Source: Gemmatimonadota bacterium
GTDB taxonomy: Bacteria > Gemmatimonadota > Gemmatimonadetes > Longimicrobiales > Gaopeijiaceae
Assembly (NCBI GenBank): GCA_022826025.1
Contig: JAJDVR010000184.1
Coordinates: forward strand, 1 to 32,355
Length of the DNA: 32,355 bases
Reading direction: 5' to 3'
The position numbers and the translations under genes are program-made. Below the pieces are notes generated by a model, which was not told where the DNA came from, did not search any database, and worked only from the letters and a program-made list of their open reading frames with translations. This document shows positions 8,374-17,843 of the stretch, piece after piece. Every line of letters starts with the position of its first letter. The stretch's first letter is position 1.

Positions 8374-10509
8374 ATGACGCTCGCGCCGCTCTCGAGCCTC
8401 CTCCAGGAAGGCGCCCAGCCGGCAGCGTATGAGCCGGTGCTGCCCGGGCTCATCGTCCTGCTGCCCCTGCTGGGCTTCCTGGTCAACGGCGTCCTGGCGA
8501 TGCGGGTGGGCGCGCGCGCGGCGGCGTCGGTACGCGCGGGCGGCGACGGATCCGAGCATCAGGACGACGCGCACAAGCGCTGGGTCACCCTGGTGGGGCC
8601 GGGGGTGGTCGGCCTTTCCTTCCTGCTCGTGCTCCTCAACTTCGCGGGGATGTTCCACGCGGATCTGCACGACCCCGTGGTGGTGAGCTACTGGAGCTGG
8701 ATGGTCACCGGGGCGCTCGAGGTGGACGCGGCGCTGCAGCTGGACCAGCTCAGCATGATCATGATGCTGGTGGTGACCGGCGTCGGCTTCCTGATCCACG
8801 TGTTCAGCGTCGGCTACATGCACGACGACCCCGGGTACGCGCGCTACTTCTCCTACCTGAACCTCTTCGTCTTCTTCATGCTGGTGCTCGTCCTGGGGGC
8901 GAGCTTCCCGGTCATGTTCGTCGGCTGGGAGGGAGTGGGGCTGTGCAGCTACCTGCTGATCGGCTTCTGGTTCCGGGACCGCGAGAAGGCCGACGCCGGC
9001 AAGAAGGCCTTCATCGTCAACCGCATCGGCGATTTCGGCTTCCTGGTGGCGATGTTCCTGGTGTTCACGACCTTCGGCACCCTGGCCTTCCCGCAAGTCT
9101 TCTCCGAGGCCCCGGCGCTGCTCGAGTACGGAGGCGTCACGGTTACCGCGATCACGCTGTTCCTCTTTCTGGGAGCGGCGGGAAAGAGCGCGCAGATCCC
9201 GCTGTACGTCTGGCTGCCGGACGCGATGGCCGGCCCCACGCCGGTCTCCGCGCTGATCCACGCCGCGACCATGGTGACCGCGGGTGTCTACATGGTGGCG
9301 CGTACCTCGGTCCTCTTCGCCCTGGCTCCCGTGAGCAGCGCCGTCGTGGCCGCCGTGGGCGTGCTCACCGCGCTGCTGGCCGCCACCATCGCGCTCGCGC
9401 AGCACGACATCAAGAAGGTGCTCGCGTACTCCACCATTTCCCAGCTGGGCTACATGTTCCTGGGCGTCGGGGTGGGTGCATACGCCGCCGGCATCTTCCA
9501 CCTGATGACCCACGCCTTCTTCAAGGCGCTCCTGTTCCTCGGGTCGGGCGCGGTGATTCACGCCATGCACCACGCCCTGCACCACACCCACAGCCAGGCC
9601 GACCCCCAGGACATGCGCAACATGGGCGGGCTGCGCGCCTCGATGCCGGTCACCTGGATCACCATGTGGATCGCGACCCTGGCCATCGCAGGCGTCTGGC
9701 CGCTGGCCGGGTTCTTCTCCAAGGACGAGATCATCTGGTACGCCGGTCTGGCCGCCTCCGGGGGCTACCCCGCGCTGTTCACGATCCTCTGGGTCCTGGC
9801 ACTCGCGACCGCGCTGCTCACCGCCATCTACATGACCCGCCTCATGGTGATGACCTTCCACGGCGCCAACCGCACGGGACGCGAGGAGGCGCGGCACCTG
9901 CACGAGGCGCCCCGGGTCATGACGATCCCGCTGATCCTCCTGGCGGTCCTCTCCGTCGTGGGCGGGTGGGTCAACGTCCCGGAGGAGGTAGCCGCATCGG
10001 TGCTCGGGCTCGCGGGGGCGCTCCCCACCTCGGAGTGGCTGCACCACTGGCTGGAACCGATCACCGCCAGTGCGGCGGCAATCCGCTACGAGCAACTGGG
10101 AGAGCCCGGCCACGCTGCCCCCTTCGGCGGGGGCGAGGTGCTTTGGGCCGGCCTTTCCACCCTGGCGGCGCTGGCGCTGGTGCTGTTCACGGCGCGCGCC
10201 GCCGCCCGCTGGAAGGTGGTGCCCGCCGCCCAGGCCGCCGCGCCCACGGGCTTCAGGAGCCTGCTCTTCAACAAGTGGTACGTCGACGAGTTCTACGACC
10301 GCTTCGTGGTCCAGCCGGTCCTCGCGGCCTCGCGCTTCTCCTGGCGCGTCATCGACGCCGTCCTGATCGACGGCGCGGTCAACGGGCTCGGGCTGGTGAC
10401 CCGGGCCGGAGGCGCCTTCGCAAGCCTGTTCCAGACCGGGCAGGTCAACACCTACGCCCTCGTCCTCACGCTCGGGGTCCTCGCGATCCTGGGCTTCGTG
10501 GTCTTCTGA
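8374..10509 (+). CDS. nuoL: NADH-quinone oxidoreductase subunit L (NuoL), distal proton-pumping subunit
   Basis: NuoL is the largest antiporter-like membrane subunit, at the far end of the membrane arm, with a long lateral helix. The 711-aa product shows E186 in FVGWEGVGLCSYLLIGFWF and K271 in GAAGKSAQIPLYVWLPDAM, the Glu/Lys pair used in proton transfer. The channel-lining PTPVSALIHAATMVTAG and HDIKKVLAYSTISQLGYM follow. A hydrophilic insert (about residues 50-70, Asp/His/Arg-rich) separates the first two helices. The C-terminus (FNKWYVDEFYDRFVVQP, then hydrophobic residues) matches the lateral-helix end. The ATG lies 4 nt after the nuoK stop. Confidence 0.97.
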   Translation: MTLAPLSSLLQEGAQPAAYEPVLPGLIVLLPLLGFLVNGVLAMRVGARAAASVRAGGDGSEHQDDAHKRWVTLVGPGVVGLSFLLVLLNFAGMFHADLHDPVVVSYWSWMVTGALEVDAALQLDQLSMIMMLVVTGVGFLIHVFSVGYMHDDPGYARYFSYLNLFVFFMLVLVLGASFPVMFVGWEGVGLCSYLLIGFWFRDREKADAGKKAFIVNRIGDFGFLVAMFLVFTTFGTLAFPQVFSEAPALLEYGGVTVTAITLFLFLGAAGKSAQIPLYVWLPDAMAGPTPVSALIHAATMVTAGVYMVARTSVLFALAPVSSAVVAAVGVLTALLAATIALAQHDIKKVLAYSTISQLGYMFLGVGVGAYAAGIFHLMTHAFFKALLFLGSGAVIHAMHHALHHTHSQADPQDMRNMGGLRASMPVTWITMWIATLAIAGVWPLAGFFSKDEIIWYAGLAASGGYPALFTILWVLALATALLTAIYMTRLMVMTFHGANRTGREEARHLHEAPRVMTIPLILLAVLSVVGGWVNVPEEVAASVLGLAGALPTSEWLHHWLEPITASAAAIRYEQLGEPGHAAPFGGGEVLWAGLSTLAALALVLFTARAAARWKVVPAAQAAAPTGFRSLLFNKWYVDEFYDRFVVQPVLAASRFSWRVIDAVLIDGAVNGLGLVTRAGGAFASLFQTGQVNTYALVLTLGVLAILGFVVF

Positions 10510-10519
10510 GGAACCCGCC

Positions 10520-12052
10520 ATGACGAGCCTGCTCGAAGCGGTCGCGTTCGACACCTGGATCCTGCACGTGCTGGTGTGGGGTCCAATGGCGGCGATGCTT
10601 CATGTGCTCCTCGAACGCCAGGAACGGTCCGGGCACATCGCGTTCGGCTGGACGCTCGCCCTCTTCGCCCTGAGCCTCGGACTGTGGGGATCCTTCACGG
10701 TGGGCGACCCGGGCTTTCAGATGGCGTCGAGCGTGCCCTGGATCGAAGCCTGGGGCGTGCACTACGCGCTCGGCATCGACGGCATCTCGCTGTTCATGGT
10801 GCTGCTGTCCTGCTTCACGGCCCCGATCACCATTCTCGGCTCGTTCCGCTACATCACCCACCGACAGAAGTCCTTCTACGCCCTCATGCTCCTGTTGCAG
10901 ACGGGCATCATCGGCGTCTTCACGGCGCTGGACGTGCTGCTGTTCTACGTCTTCTTCGAACTCACCCTGGTACCGATGTACTTCATCGTCGGGGTCTGGG
11001 GAGGCAAGCGCCGCATCTACGCCGCGGTGAAGTTCTTCCTGTACACGGCGGTGGGGTCGCTGCTGATGCTGGTCGGGATTCTCTACCTCTACGCCGCGAC
11101 CGCCGGCGCCGGAGACGGATCCTTCGCCTACCTGGACATCCTCGGGGTGTCGCTCTCGATGCGTGAGCAGCTCTGGCTGTTCGCCGCCTTCGCGCTCGCG
11201 TTCTCGATCAAGGTTCCGCTCTTCCCGTTCCACACCTGGCTGCCGGACGCGCACGTGGAGGCCCCCACGCCGGGGTCGGTGGTGCTGGCCGCGATCCTGC
11301 TCAAGATGGGCACCTACGGGTTCCTGCGCTTCCTGCTGCCGTTCTTTCCGGCAGCCTCCCAGCATCCCTCGGTGGTGACCGTGATGCTGGTGCTCGGTAC
11401 GGCGGGCATCGTGTACGCGGCCTGGGTCGCGGCGGTGCAACCGGACGCCAAGAAGCTCGTGGCGTACACCTCGGTGGCCCACATGGGGTTCGTGGTCATC
11501 GGCATCTTCGCCCTCACGGTGACCGGCATCCAGGGGGGACTGGTGGTGATGATCTCGCACGGCATCTCCACCGGGGCGCTCTTCCTCATCCTGGGCATGC
11601 TGTACGAGCGGCGCCACACGCGGATGACCGGGGAGTTCGGCGGCCTCGCGCGCGTGGCCCCCATGCTCGCCCTGGCGCTGGTAATCACTGCACTTGCCTC
11701 GATCGGCCTGCCCGGCACAAGCGGCTTCGTCGGGGAATTTCTGGCGCTTCTGGGCACCTTCGAGACGCATCCCGTCACCGCCGTCATCGCCACCAGCGGC
11801 GTCATCTTCGCCGCCTACTACATGCTGCCCATGGTGCAGCGGGTGCTCTTCAACGAGCTGGACCGGGAGGAGAACCGGTCGATGCCCGACCTCTCCCGCC
11901 GGGAGATCTTCATCCTGTCGCCCATGGTCGCGCTCATGATCGTGATCGGGGTCGCGCCCACCCCGATTCTCGAGCGCATGGAGCCGAGCGTGGACGCGAT
12001 CCTCGAGCGCGTCCACACGAGCCTGCCCGCCGAGGAGCCGGCAGACTCATGA
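10520..12052 (+). CDS. nuoM: NADH-quinone oxidoreductase subunit M (NuoM), proton-pumping subunit
   Basis: NuoM is an antiporter-like subunit in the middle of the membrane arm. The 510-aa product has E147 in FFELTLVPMYFIVGVWGG and K231 in FSIKVPLFPFHTWLPDAHVE, matching the catalytic Glu/Lys of E. coli NuoM (E144 and K234). It also has the paralogue-typical KKLVAYTSVAHMGFVVIG. It begins 10 nt after nuoL, behind a GAGGA that overlaps the nuoL stop. It overlaps nuoN by ATGA. NuoL, NuoM and NuoN are ancient paralogues; the HTWLPDAHVEAPT segment distinguishes this as M. Confidence 0.97.
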   Translation: MTSLLEAVAFDTWILHVLVWGPMAAMLHVLLERQERSGHIAFGWTLALFALSLGLWGSFTVGDPGFQMASSVPWIEAWGVHYALGIDGISLFMVLLSCFTAPITILGSFRYITHRQKSFYALMLLLQTGIIGVFTALDVLLFYVFFELTLVPMYFIVGVWGGKRRIYAAVKFFLYTAVGSLLMLVGILYLYAATAGAGDGSFAYLDILGVSLSMREQLWLFAAFALAFSIKVPLFPFHTWLPDAHVEAPTPGSVVLAAILLKMGTYGFLRFLLPFFPAASQHPSVVTVMLVLGTAGIVYAAWVAAVQPDAKKLVAYTSVAHMGFVVIGIFALTVTGIQGGLVVMISHGISTGALFLILGMLYERRHTRMTGEFGGLARVAPMLALALVITALASIGLPGTSGFVGEFLALLGTFETHPVTAVIATSGVIFAAYYMLPMVQRVLFNELDREENRSMPDLSRREIFILSPMVALMIVIGVAPTPILERMEPSVDAILERVHTSLPAEEPADS

Positions 12053-13566
12053 CGCTCGACTTCTCCACCCCCGCACACTACCTGCTGGCGCTGCTTCCCG
12101 AGATCGTGCTCTCGGTCTGGGCGACGGTGGTGCTGCTGGCCGGCGTCTGGAGGGGGGGCGGCGCGACCTCGGCGCCGCGGGCCGGCTCCGGAAACCTGGC
12201 GGTTCTGGCGATGGTGGGCGTGCTCGCGGCAGCCTTCGCCAACGGGTGGCTGTACGGGCTGACCCCGGGGCAGGGAAGCACGATGATCGCGGTCGACCGC
12301 TTCCACCTCTTCGCCAACTGGATTTTCCTGCTCGCGGCCATGCTCGCGCTGGCCATTTCGCCCGCGTACGTGCGCCGCCAGCGGTTGCAGGAGGGGGAGT
12401 TCCACGCGCTGGTGCTCTTCGCCACCGTGGGCATGATGCTCATGGGAGGCACGCGCGACCTGATCGTGATCTTCCTGGCCCTGGAGGTGATGTCGATCAG
12501 CGCCTACGTGCTCTCCGGCTTCAATCGGCGCGATCCGAAGTCGGCGGAATCCGGACTCAAGTACTTCCTGCTGGGCGCTTTCTCGACCGGCTTCCTGCTC
12601 TACGGGATCGCGCTGGTATACGGGGCCACGGGCAGCACCAACCTGGGGCTGATCGCGCTGGCCATCGGTTCGGACGCGGCCGTGGCGGGGCTGCTCCATG
12701 TCGGCATCGCGCTGCTGGCCATCGGGTTCGCCTTCAAGGTCTCGGCGATCCCCTTCCACATGTGGACGCCCGATGTCTACGAGGGCGCCCCTTCGCCGGT
12801 GACGGCCTTCATGTCGGCGAGCGTGAAGGCGGCGGCGTTCGTTGCCTTCGCACGCGTCTTCCTGGTCGGCTTCGGGGGCATTCCCGAGAGCTGGTACGCC
12901 ATCGGGTGGTGGCTTGCGGCGCTCACCATGGTGATCGCCAACGTCATCGCCCTGGCTCAGACCAACGTCAAGCGGCTGCTGGCCTATTCCAGCATCGCTC
13001 ACGCCGGCTATCTGCTGGTCGCTATCGTGGCCCTGAATCAGAACGCCACCGCGGGACTGCTGTTCTATCTGCTGGTCTACACCGCGATGAACATCGGCGC
13101 CTTCGCCGTGATCCTGTGCGTCTCGGGGCACGGCGAGGAGCGGCTCGGGATCCACCGCTACGCGGGACTAGGGGCCAGGCATCCCGCTCTGGCCGTCTGC
13201 CTGACGATCTTTCTTCTATCCCTTGCCGGCTTCCCCGGCACGGGGGGGTTCATGGGAAAGATCTTCATTCTGCAGGGAGCGGCCGAGGCCGGACTCTGGA
13301 CCCTTTCCGTCATTTTCGTCCTCACGACCGTGGTGTCGTACTATTACTACCTGCGGATCGCATGGTACATGTGGATGCGGGAAGCGGCGGAATCCGACGA
13401 GCCGGACCCGGTGACGGTGCCCCTGACCATGCGCTTCGCCATGGGCGCGGCGGTGGCGGTGGTGATCGGTCTGGGCGTCTTCCCGGGCGGGGGCGTAGGG
13501 TTCGCCCGCGCGGGTGCGGAAGGACTGCTGACGGCAGGAGCACTCCTCCTGGGCGCCGCTCCCTAG
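12049..13566 (+). CDS. nuoN: NADH-quinone oxidoreductase subunit N (NuoN), proton-pumping subunit
   Basis: NuoN is the antiporter-like subunit nearest the NuoK/J/A end of the membrane arm. The 505-aa product has the N-type signature FKVSAIPFHMWTPDVYEGAP, then the helix TNVKRLLAYSSIAHAGYLLV. ELVAL-type regions from the M and L subunits are absent. About 14 hydrophobic segments can be drawn. It starts inside the nuoM stop (ATGA) and is the last complex I gene. After the TAG at 13564-13566 the next gene begins 98 nt on, past an inverted repeat, so the nuo transcript may end or be trimmed there. Confidence 0.96.
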   Translation: MTLDFSTPAHYLLALLPEIVLSVWATVVLLAGVWRGGGATSAPRAGSGNLAVLAMVGVLAAAFANGWLYGLTPGQGSTMIAVDRFHLFANWIFLLAAMLALAISPAYVRRQRLQEGEFHALVLFATVGMMLMGGTRDLIVIFLALEVMSISAYVLSGFNRRDPKSAESGLKYFLLGAFSTGFLLYGIALVYGATGSTNLGLIALAIGSDAAVAGLLHVGIALLAIGFAFKVSAIPFHMWTPDVYEGAPSPVTAFMSASVKAAAFVAFARVFLVGFGGIPESWYAIGWWLAALTMVIANVIALAQTNVKRLLAYSSIAHAGYLLVAIVALNQNATAGLLFYLLVYTAMNIGAFAVILCVSGHGEERLGIHRYAGLGARHPALAVCLTIFLLSLAGFPGTGGFMGKIFILQGAAEAGLWTLSVIFVLTTVVSYYYYLRIAWYMWMREAAESDEPDPVTVPLTMRFAMGAAVAVVIGLGVFPGGGVGFARAGAEGLLTAGALLLGAAP

Positions 13567-13569
13567 CGA

Positions 13570-13620
13570 CGGATGCGGCGTTCCCGCGTTCGCGGGCGAC
13601 AGCGGACCGCCCGCCATCCG
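13570..13620 (+). terminator. Nested inverted repeats after nuoN; possible weak terminator
   Basis: An inner perfect stem CCCGCG-TT-CGCGGG (13583-13596) lies inside an outer pair CGGATG (13570-13575) and CATCCG (13615-13620). No T-run follows, so classical intrinsic termination is not shown. It could be a Rho-dependent or RNA-processing structure between the nuo genes and the downstream mutase. Confidence 0.35.
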
Positions 13621-13664
13621 CGCGACAACAGACGGCACGCGACCACTTCTGACCTGTACCGGTT

Positions 13665-15035
13665 TTGAGTTTTTCTTCCGAGATCTTCCGGCAATACGAC
13701 ATCCGGGGCATCGTTGGCGAGACGATCGACAGCGACGTGGCCCGCGGCACCGGGAGCGCCCTCGCCGCGGTGGTGGGCGAACGGACCGGCGATGCCCAGC
13801 CGCGCATCGTGGTCGGCAGCGACAACCGTCCCAGCTCGGACGGTCTGGCCGACGCTCTTTCGGAGGGCATCCTTTCGGCAGGAGGCCACGTCATCAGGCT
13901 CGGCACGGTGCCGACGCCGGTGACCTACTGGGCCGAGCGCGAACTGGCGGCGGATGGAGGCGCTCAGATCACCGGCAGCCACAACCCTCCCGAATGGAAC
14001 GGGATCAAGATGACCGTGGGCGGCCGGCCGCTCTACGGCGAGAGGATTCAGGAACTGCGCCGGCGAATCGAGGAGGGAACGGCGGGCCGTGGACCCGGCA
14101 CCCTGGAATACGTCGACGTTCTCGACCGGTACGTCGCCGATGTCGCCGGCCGGTTCGAAGGGATCGCGCCGCTGAGAGTGGTCGTGGACTGCGGCAACGC
14201 CTCCGGGGCACTCACCGCAGTACCGGTGCTGGAGGCGATTGGAGCCGAAGTGGTCCCTCTTTACTGCGAGCTGGACGGGACCTTCCCGAACCATCATCCC
14301 GATCCCACGGTCGACGAGAACATCGTGGACCTGGCCGCGCAGGTTCGCGGGACCGGCGCGCACCTGGGCGTCGGCTTCGACGGCGATGCCGACCGCATCG
14401 GGGTCGTGGACGAGACCGGCACGGTGGTCCGCGGCGACATCCTGCTTCTCCTCTTCGGCCTGGAGGTGCTCGAACGCCGAGGGCCGGGTGAGAAGATGGT
14501 CTTCGACGTGAAGTGTTCGCAGGCGCTGCCGCGCGTGTTCGAGGCGGCGGGGGGCATCCCCGTGATGTGGGCGACCGGGCACTCGCTCATCAAGGACAAG
14601 ATGCACTCCACCGGAGCGGTCATCGGTGGTGAACTCTCCGGACACATCTGTTTCGCCGACGAGTACATCGGGGTGGACGACGCCGTCTACGCCGCGTGCC
14701 GGCTTCTGCGGCTGCTGGCCGCGTCCGGACGCTCCCTCTCGGCGCTGGTGGCGGATCTGCCGCGTTATGCGGCCACCCCGGAATACCGTATCGAGGTGGC
14801 CGAGCACACCAAGCGCGACCTCGCCGAGGCCGCGCTTGAACACTTCTCCCGGAGCTACGAGGTGATCGCGGTGGACGGTGCACGCATCCTCTTCGACGGA
14901 GGCTGGGGTCTGTTGAGAGCGTCCAATACCCAGCCCGTCCTCGCGACCCGCTACGAAGCCGACACCGATGTCCGCCTGGGGGAGATCCAGCGCGAGGTCG
15001 AGGACTGGCTTCGGGCCAGGGGCGTCGATGTCTGA
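13665..15035 (+). CDS. Phosphomannomutase/phosphoglucomutase (alpha-D-phosphohexomutase family)
   Basis: This enzyme interconverts hexose 1- and 6-phosphates through a phosphoserine intermediate and so feeds nucleotide-sugar and polysaccharide synthesis. The 456-aa product starts FRQYDIRGIVG, typical of bacterial PMM/PGM. It has the phosphoserine S105 in TGSHNPPEWNGIK, the Mg2+ loop D239-G-D-A-D-R and the sugar-binding loop GGELSGH (E323). The phosphate-binding RASNTQPVLATRYEA is near the C-terminus. All four domains seem complete. The start is a TTG with no clear Shine-Dalgarno sequence; it is chosen because the conserved fold begins eight residues later and no ATG or GTG precedes it sensibly. 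Substrate preference (mannose or glucose) cannot be read from sequence. Its stop overlaps the start of the UPF0182 gene by 8 nt. Confidence 0.93.
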   Translation: MSFSSEIFRQYDIRGIVGETIDSDVARGTGSALAAVVGERTGDAQPRIVVGSDNRPSSDGLADALSEGILSAGGHVIRLGTVPTPVTYWAERELAADGGAQITGSHNPPEWNGIKMTVGGRPLYGERIQELRRRIEEGTAGRGPGTLEYVDVLDRYVADVAGRFEGIAPLRVVVDCGNASGALTAVPVLEAIGAEVVPLYCELDGTFPNHHPDPTVDENIVDLAAQVRGTGAHLGVGFDGDADRIGVVDETGTVVRGDILLLLFGLEVLERRGPGEKMVFDVKCSQALPRVFEAAGGIPVMWATGHSLIKDKMHSTGAVIGGELSGHICFADEYIGVDDAVYAACRLLRLLAASGRSLSALVADLPRYAATPEYRIEVAEHTKRDLAEAALEHFSRSYEVIAVDGARILFDGGWGLLRASNTQPVLATRYEADTDVRLGEIQREVEDWLRARGVDV

Positions 15036-17796
15036 GGCGCGCCCCCGTCCGTGGCGCGGCGGCCGCGTTCTGGTCGCCTCGATCGTGGCCGGAGCCGCGG
15101 TGCTCCTGTTGGCCCGCGAAGCCATCGACCTCTACGTCGAAGTCCTCTGGTTCGGGTCCAACGGCTATCTCGACGTCTTCTGGACCCGCGTGCTCTCGCG
15201 CTGGGGGGTGCGCATCCTGGTCATGCTGGCCGTCGGCGCGATGGTCTACGCCAACGTGCGCCTGTTCGCGGTCGCGGTGCGCGCGCTCAGGATCCGCAGG
15301 CGTTTCGCCAATCTGGAGATATCCGAGAGGATCCCCGGCGTCTGGATCTCGCGCGGCACGCTTGTGATATCGGTGCTGGCGGCGCTCTGGTTCAGCGCCG
15401 TGGTCCCACCTGAAGCGGGGCTGGCGCTGCTGCTCCTGCTGCGGGCCCCCTCGTGGGGACTGAGCGAACCGATCCTCGGGCACGATGTGTCCTTCTACAT
15501 CTTCGCCCTGCCTGTGATGAGCGGGATCGTCGCCTTCGCGCTCCTGCTGATCTTCTTCCTCTTCAGCATGTCCATCGCCATCTACGCAGCCACCGGCGCC
15601 CTCCGCCTGACGCGCAAGGGGGTCGGGCTGGAAGACCTGGCTCGCCGGCACCTCACCCTCCTGGTTACGACGTTTCTGGTCCTGCTGGCCGTACGTTTCC
15701 AGATCGCGCGCTACATCCTCCTGCTCGACGGCAACTCCGGCGTGCAGGGGCTGTTCGGGTTCACCGATGCCGTCGCCCGCCTGCCCGCGCTGACGGCGCT
15801 CGCGGTGGTCGCACTGGGTTCGGCGGCCCTGGTGGCGTGGGGCGGGTCGCGGCGCAAGGCCGTTCCCACCGCGGCCGGGCTGGGCGCCATCGTCGTGGGC
15901 ACGCTCGTGCTGGCTCAGCTTTACCCGGCGACCGTGCAGCGCTTTCGCGTCGAGCCCAACGAGCTCGAGAGCGAGACCCCCTATATCGAGCACAACCTGG
16001 AGTTCACACGAATCGGCTTCGGGCTCGACCAGTTGCAACGTGAACGATTCGACTACCGCGGGACGACTGAAGAACCGGGCGCGATGGCCGTCGCCAGCCA
16101 GTTCGCCGGGCTCCCCGTCTGGACTCCCGGCGCGCTCCTGACCACGTATCGGCAGCTCGAGGCACGTTTCCGCTACTACGAGTTCAGCGACGTCACCATC
16201 GATCGCTATCCGGGTCCCGACGGCCTGGTGCCGGTCGCGCTGGCGGTGCGCGAGATCGAGCCCGGCGGCATCGAGGACCGCAACTGGCAGAATCTCCACA
16301 TCCGCGAGCGCTACATCGCGGGAATGGGCGCGGTTGCCAGCGCGGCGGGGGAGCACACCCCCCAGGGGCGGCCGTCGACCATCCTGTCCGCGATCCCGCC
16401 AGAGTTTGCGGAAGGCGTGGCAGCGCCCGAGAGACTGCGCCTGGTGCGCCCGTCGGTGTTCTTCGGCATCCGGCCCCAGGCCTACGCCATTATCAATCCG
16501 ACCGCCGAAGCCTTTCTCGACCCCGAGGGCGAACCCGGCCAGGCCGGAGTGGACTTCCCGGAGGGCATCCTGCTGGATTCGTGGCTGCGGAAGGTCCTGT
16601 TGGCGCTCCGCTTCCGCGACACGAACCTGCTGTTCGCCTCCGAGATCTCGCCCCGGAGCCGCTTCGTCTTTCGACGCCAGGTGACGGCGCGGGCGCGGGA
16701 TATCGCGCCCTTCCTGCGCTTTCCCGAATCGCCCTATCCGGTAGTGCACGAGGGCCGGGTGGTATGGATGCTCGACGCCTTCACCGCAACCCGCCATTTC
16801 CCGCTGGCGAGCGCCTACGACCTGGAGGCGCGTTCCGCGGCGAGCTATGTGCGCAACAGCGTCAAGGTCACGGTGGACGGGGTGACCGGACGCGTCACCT
16901 TCTATGTGGTCGACGAAAACGATCCGCTGCTCGAAGGCTACCGGCGCACCCTTCCCGGCCTCTTCCAGCCCATGGACGAGATGCCTCGGGGGCTCCGCGA
17001 CCACATCCGCTATCCGCGCGCGCTTCTCAGCCTCCAGGGCCGGGTGCTGTTCCAGTATCATCTGGAAACCGCACCTTCCTTCCACGGCCAGGAAGACGTG
17101 TGGGCGCCCGCCACGGAGCTCGCCCAGGGCACCAATCCCGTCCCCTATCGGCCGGAGTACGCCATCTACCGGCTGCCCGGCGCGCGGGAGCCGGAGTACC
17201 TGCTGAGCACCGCCTTCGTCCCGGCCGGCCGGCAGAATCTGACCGCCCTGCTGGTCGCGCGCAGCGACGGGGACAACTATGGCGAGCTCCTTCTCTACGA
17301 CATTCCGGTCGAGGATCAGGTCCCCGGCCCCCGCCTGGTGGAAGCGCTCGTGGAGCAGGATCCCTTCATCTCCCAGCAGCTCTCGCTCTGGCGACAGGGG
17401 GGCAGCGACGTCTGGACCGGTCATCTGCACATCGTGCCCGTGGACGGCACGCTCATGTACATGGAGCCGATCTTCCTCGCGGCCGAGTCGGACGCGATTC
17501 CCGAACTCCGCCAGTTCGTCGTCAGCGACGGCCGCCGGGTGGCGATGCAGCCGACCCTGGACGCCACCGTGGCCGCGCTCGCGGCGGTGGCCGCACCGGA
17601 GGAAGTGGTCGACACCCGGGATCTGGAGGAACTGCGGGACCTGGCCACCGACACGTCGACCTGGCCGGGCGACGCCCTGGATCTGCTCGACCGTGCGGAG
17701 GAAGCGCTCCGGTCCGGGGACTTCGCCGGTTTCGGCACTCATCTGCGCGAGTTGCGCGACCTCCTGGAGCGCTTCGAGAACCAGGCAGGTTCATGA
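15028..17796 (+). CDS. UPF0182 family large membrane protein
   Basis: This protein belongs to UPF0182, a family of unknown function known from actinobacteria, cyanobacteria and some other phyla. The 922-aa product has about seven hydrophobic helices in the first 310 residues (for example near 14-31, 62-80, 160-185 and 208-225). A large soluble domain, probably outside the cytoplasm, follows. Family-like landmarks are TPYIEHNLEFTRIGFGLDQL, NDPLLEGYRRTLPGLFQPM, FHGQEDVWAPATE and NLTALLVARSDGDNYGELLL. The last 60 residues are acidic and probably helical (DLLDRAEEALRSGDFAGFG). I chose the ATG at 15028, which has an AGGGG upstream and overlaps the mutase stop by 8 nt; the track start at 14968 lies inside the mutase. 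The overlap suggests co-translation with the hexomutase. No catalytic motif is recognised. Confidence 0.88.
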   Translation: MSEARPRPWRGGRVLVASIVAGAAVLLLAREAIDLYVEVLWFGSNGYLDVFWTRVLSRWGVRILVMLAVGAMVYANVRLFAVAVRALRIRRRFANLEISERIPGVWISRGTLVISVLAALWFSAVVPPEAGLALLLLLRAPSWGLSEPILGHDVSFYIFALPVMSGIVAFALLLIFFLFSMSIAIYAATGALRLTRKGVGLEDLARRHLTLLVTTFLVLLAVRFQIARYILLLDGNSGVQGLFGFTDAVARLPALTALAVVALGSAALVAWGGSRRKAVPTAAGLGAIVVGTLVLAQLYPATVQRFRVEPNELESETPYIEHNLEFTRIGFGLDQLQRERFDYRGTTEEPGAMAVASQFAGLPVWTPGALLTTYRQLEARFRYYEFSDVTIDRYPGPDGLVPVALAVREIEPGGIEDRNWQNLHIRERYIAGMGAVASAAGEHTPQGRPSTILSAIPPEFAEGVAAPERLRLVRPSVFFGIRPQAYAIINPTAEAFLDPEGEPGQAGVDFPEGILLDSWLRKVLLALRFRDTNLLFASEISPRSRFVFRRQVTARARDIAPFLRFPESPYPVVHEGRVVWMLDAFTATRHFPLASAYDLEARSAASYVRNSVKVTVDGVTGRVTFYVVDENDPLLEGYRRTLPGLFQPMDEMPRGLRDHIRYPRALLSLQGRVLFQYHLETAPSFHGQEDVWAPATELAQGTNPVPYRPEYAIYRLPGAREPEYLLSTAFVPAGRQNLTALLVARSDGDNYGELLLYDIPVEDQVPGPRLVEALVEQDPFISQQLSLWRQGGSDVWTGHLHIVPVDGTLMYMEPIFLAAESDAIPELRQFVVSDGRRVAMQPTLDATVAALAAVAAPEEVVDTRDLEELRDLATDTSTWPGDALDLLDRAEEALRSGDFAGFGTHLRELRDLLERFENQAGS

Positions 17797-17810
17797 GTCG
17801 CGCCGGATTC

Positions 17811-17839
17811 TTGATCGTGAGCCGATGCCCGGGTAACTT
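17811..17839 (+). promoter_or_regulatory. Putative sigma70-like promoter upstream of sucC
   Basis: TTGATC (17811-17816), a 17-nt spacer, then TAACTT (17834-17839), lie in the 133-nt gap before sucC, about 90 nt upstream of the ATG. The -35 matches TTGACA at four positions. The -10 keeps only the T-A and final T of TATAAT. Similar elements occur before DUF177 and nadE. Confidence 0.4.
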
Positions 17840-17843
17840 GGCC

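Noticed and set aside
8359-10554. 731-aa antisense ORF covering nuoL
   Set aside because: It is extremely rich in His, Asp, Glu and Gln, as expected from the reverse complement of hydrophobic codons of a membrane protein. It has no domain, and nuoL is certain.
8374-13566. Similarity among nuoL, nuoM and nuoN as a possible recent repeat
   Set aside because: These are ancient antiporter-like paralogues found in nearly all complex I operons, not a local duplication.
14620-17742. 1040-aa antisense ORF opposite the mutase and UPF0182 gene
   Set aside because: It is a high-G+C shadow: the + strand product has clear family motifs, while the antisense product is Arg/His/Gly/Gln-rich with no recognisable domain.
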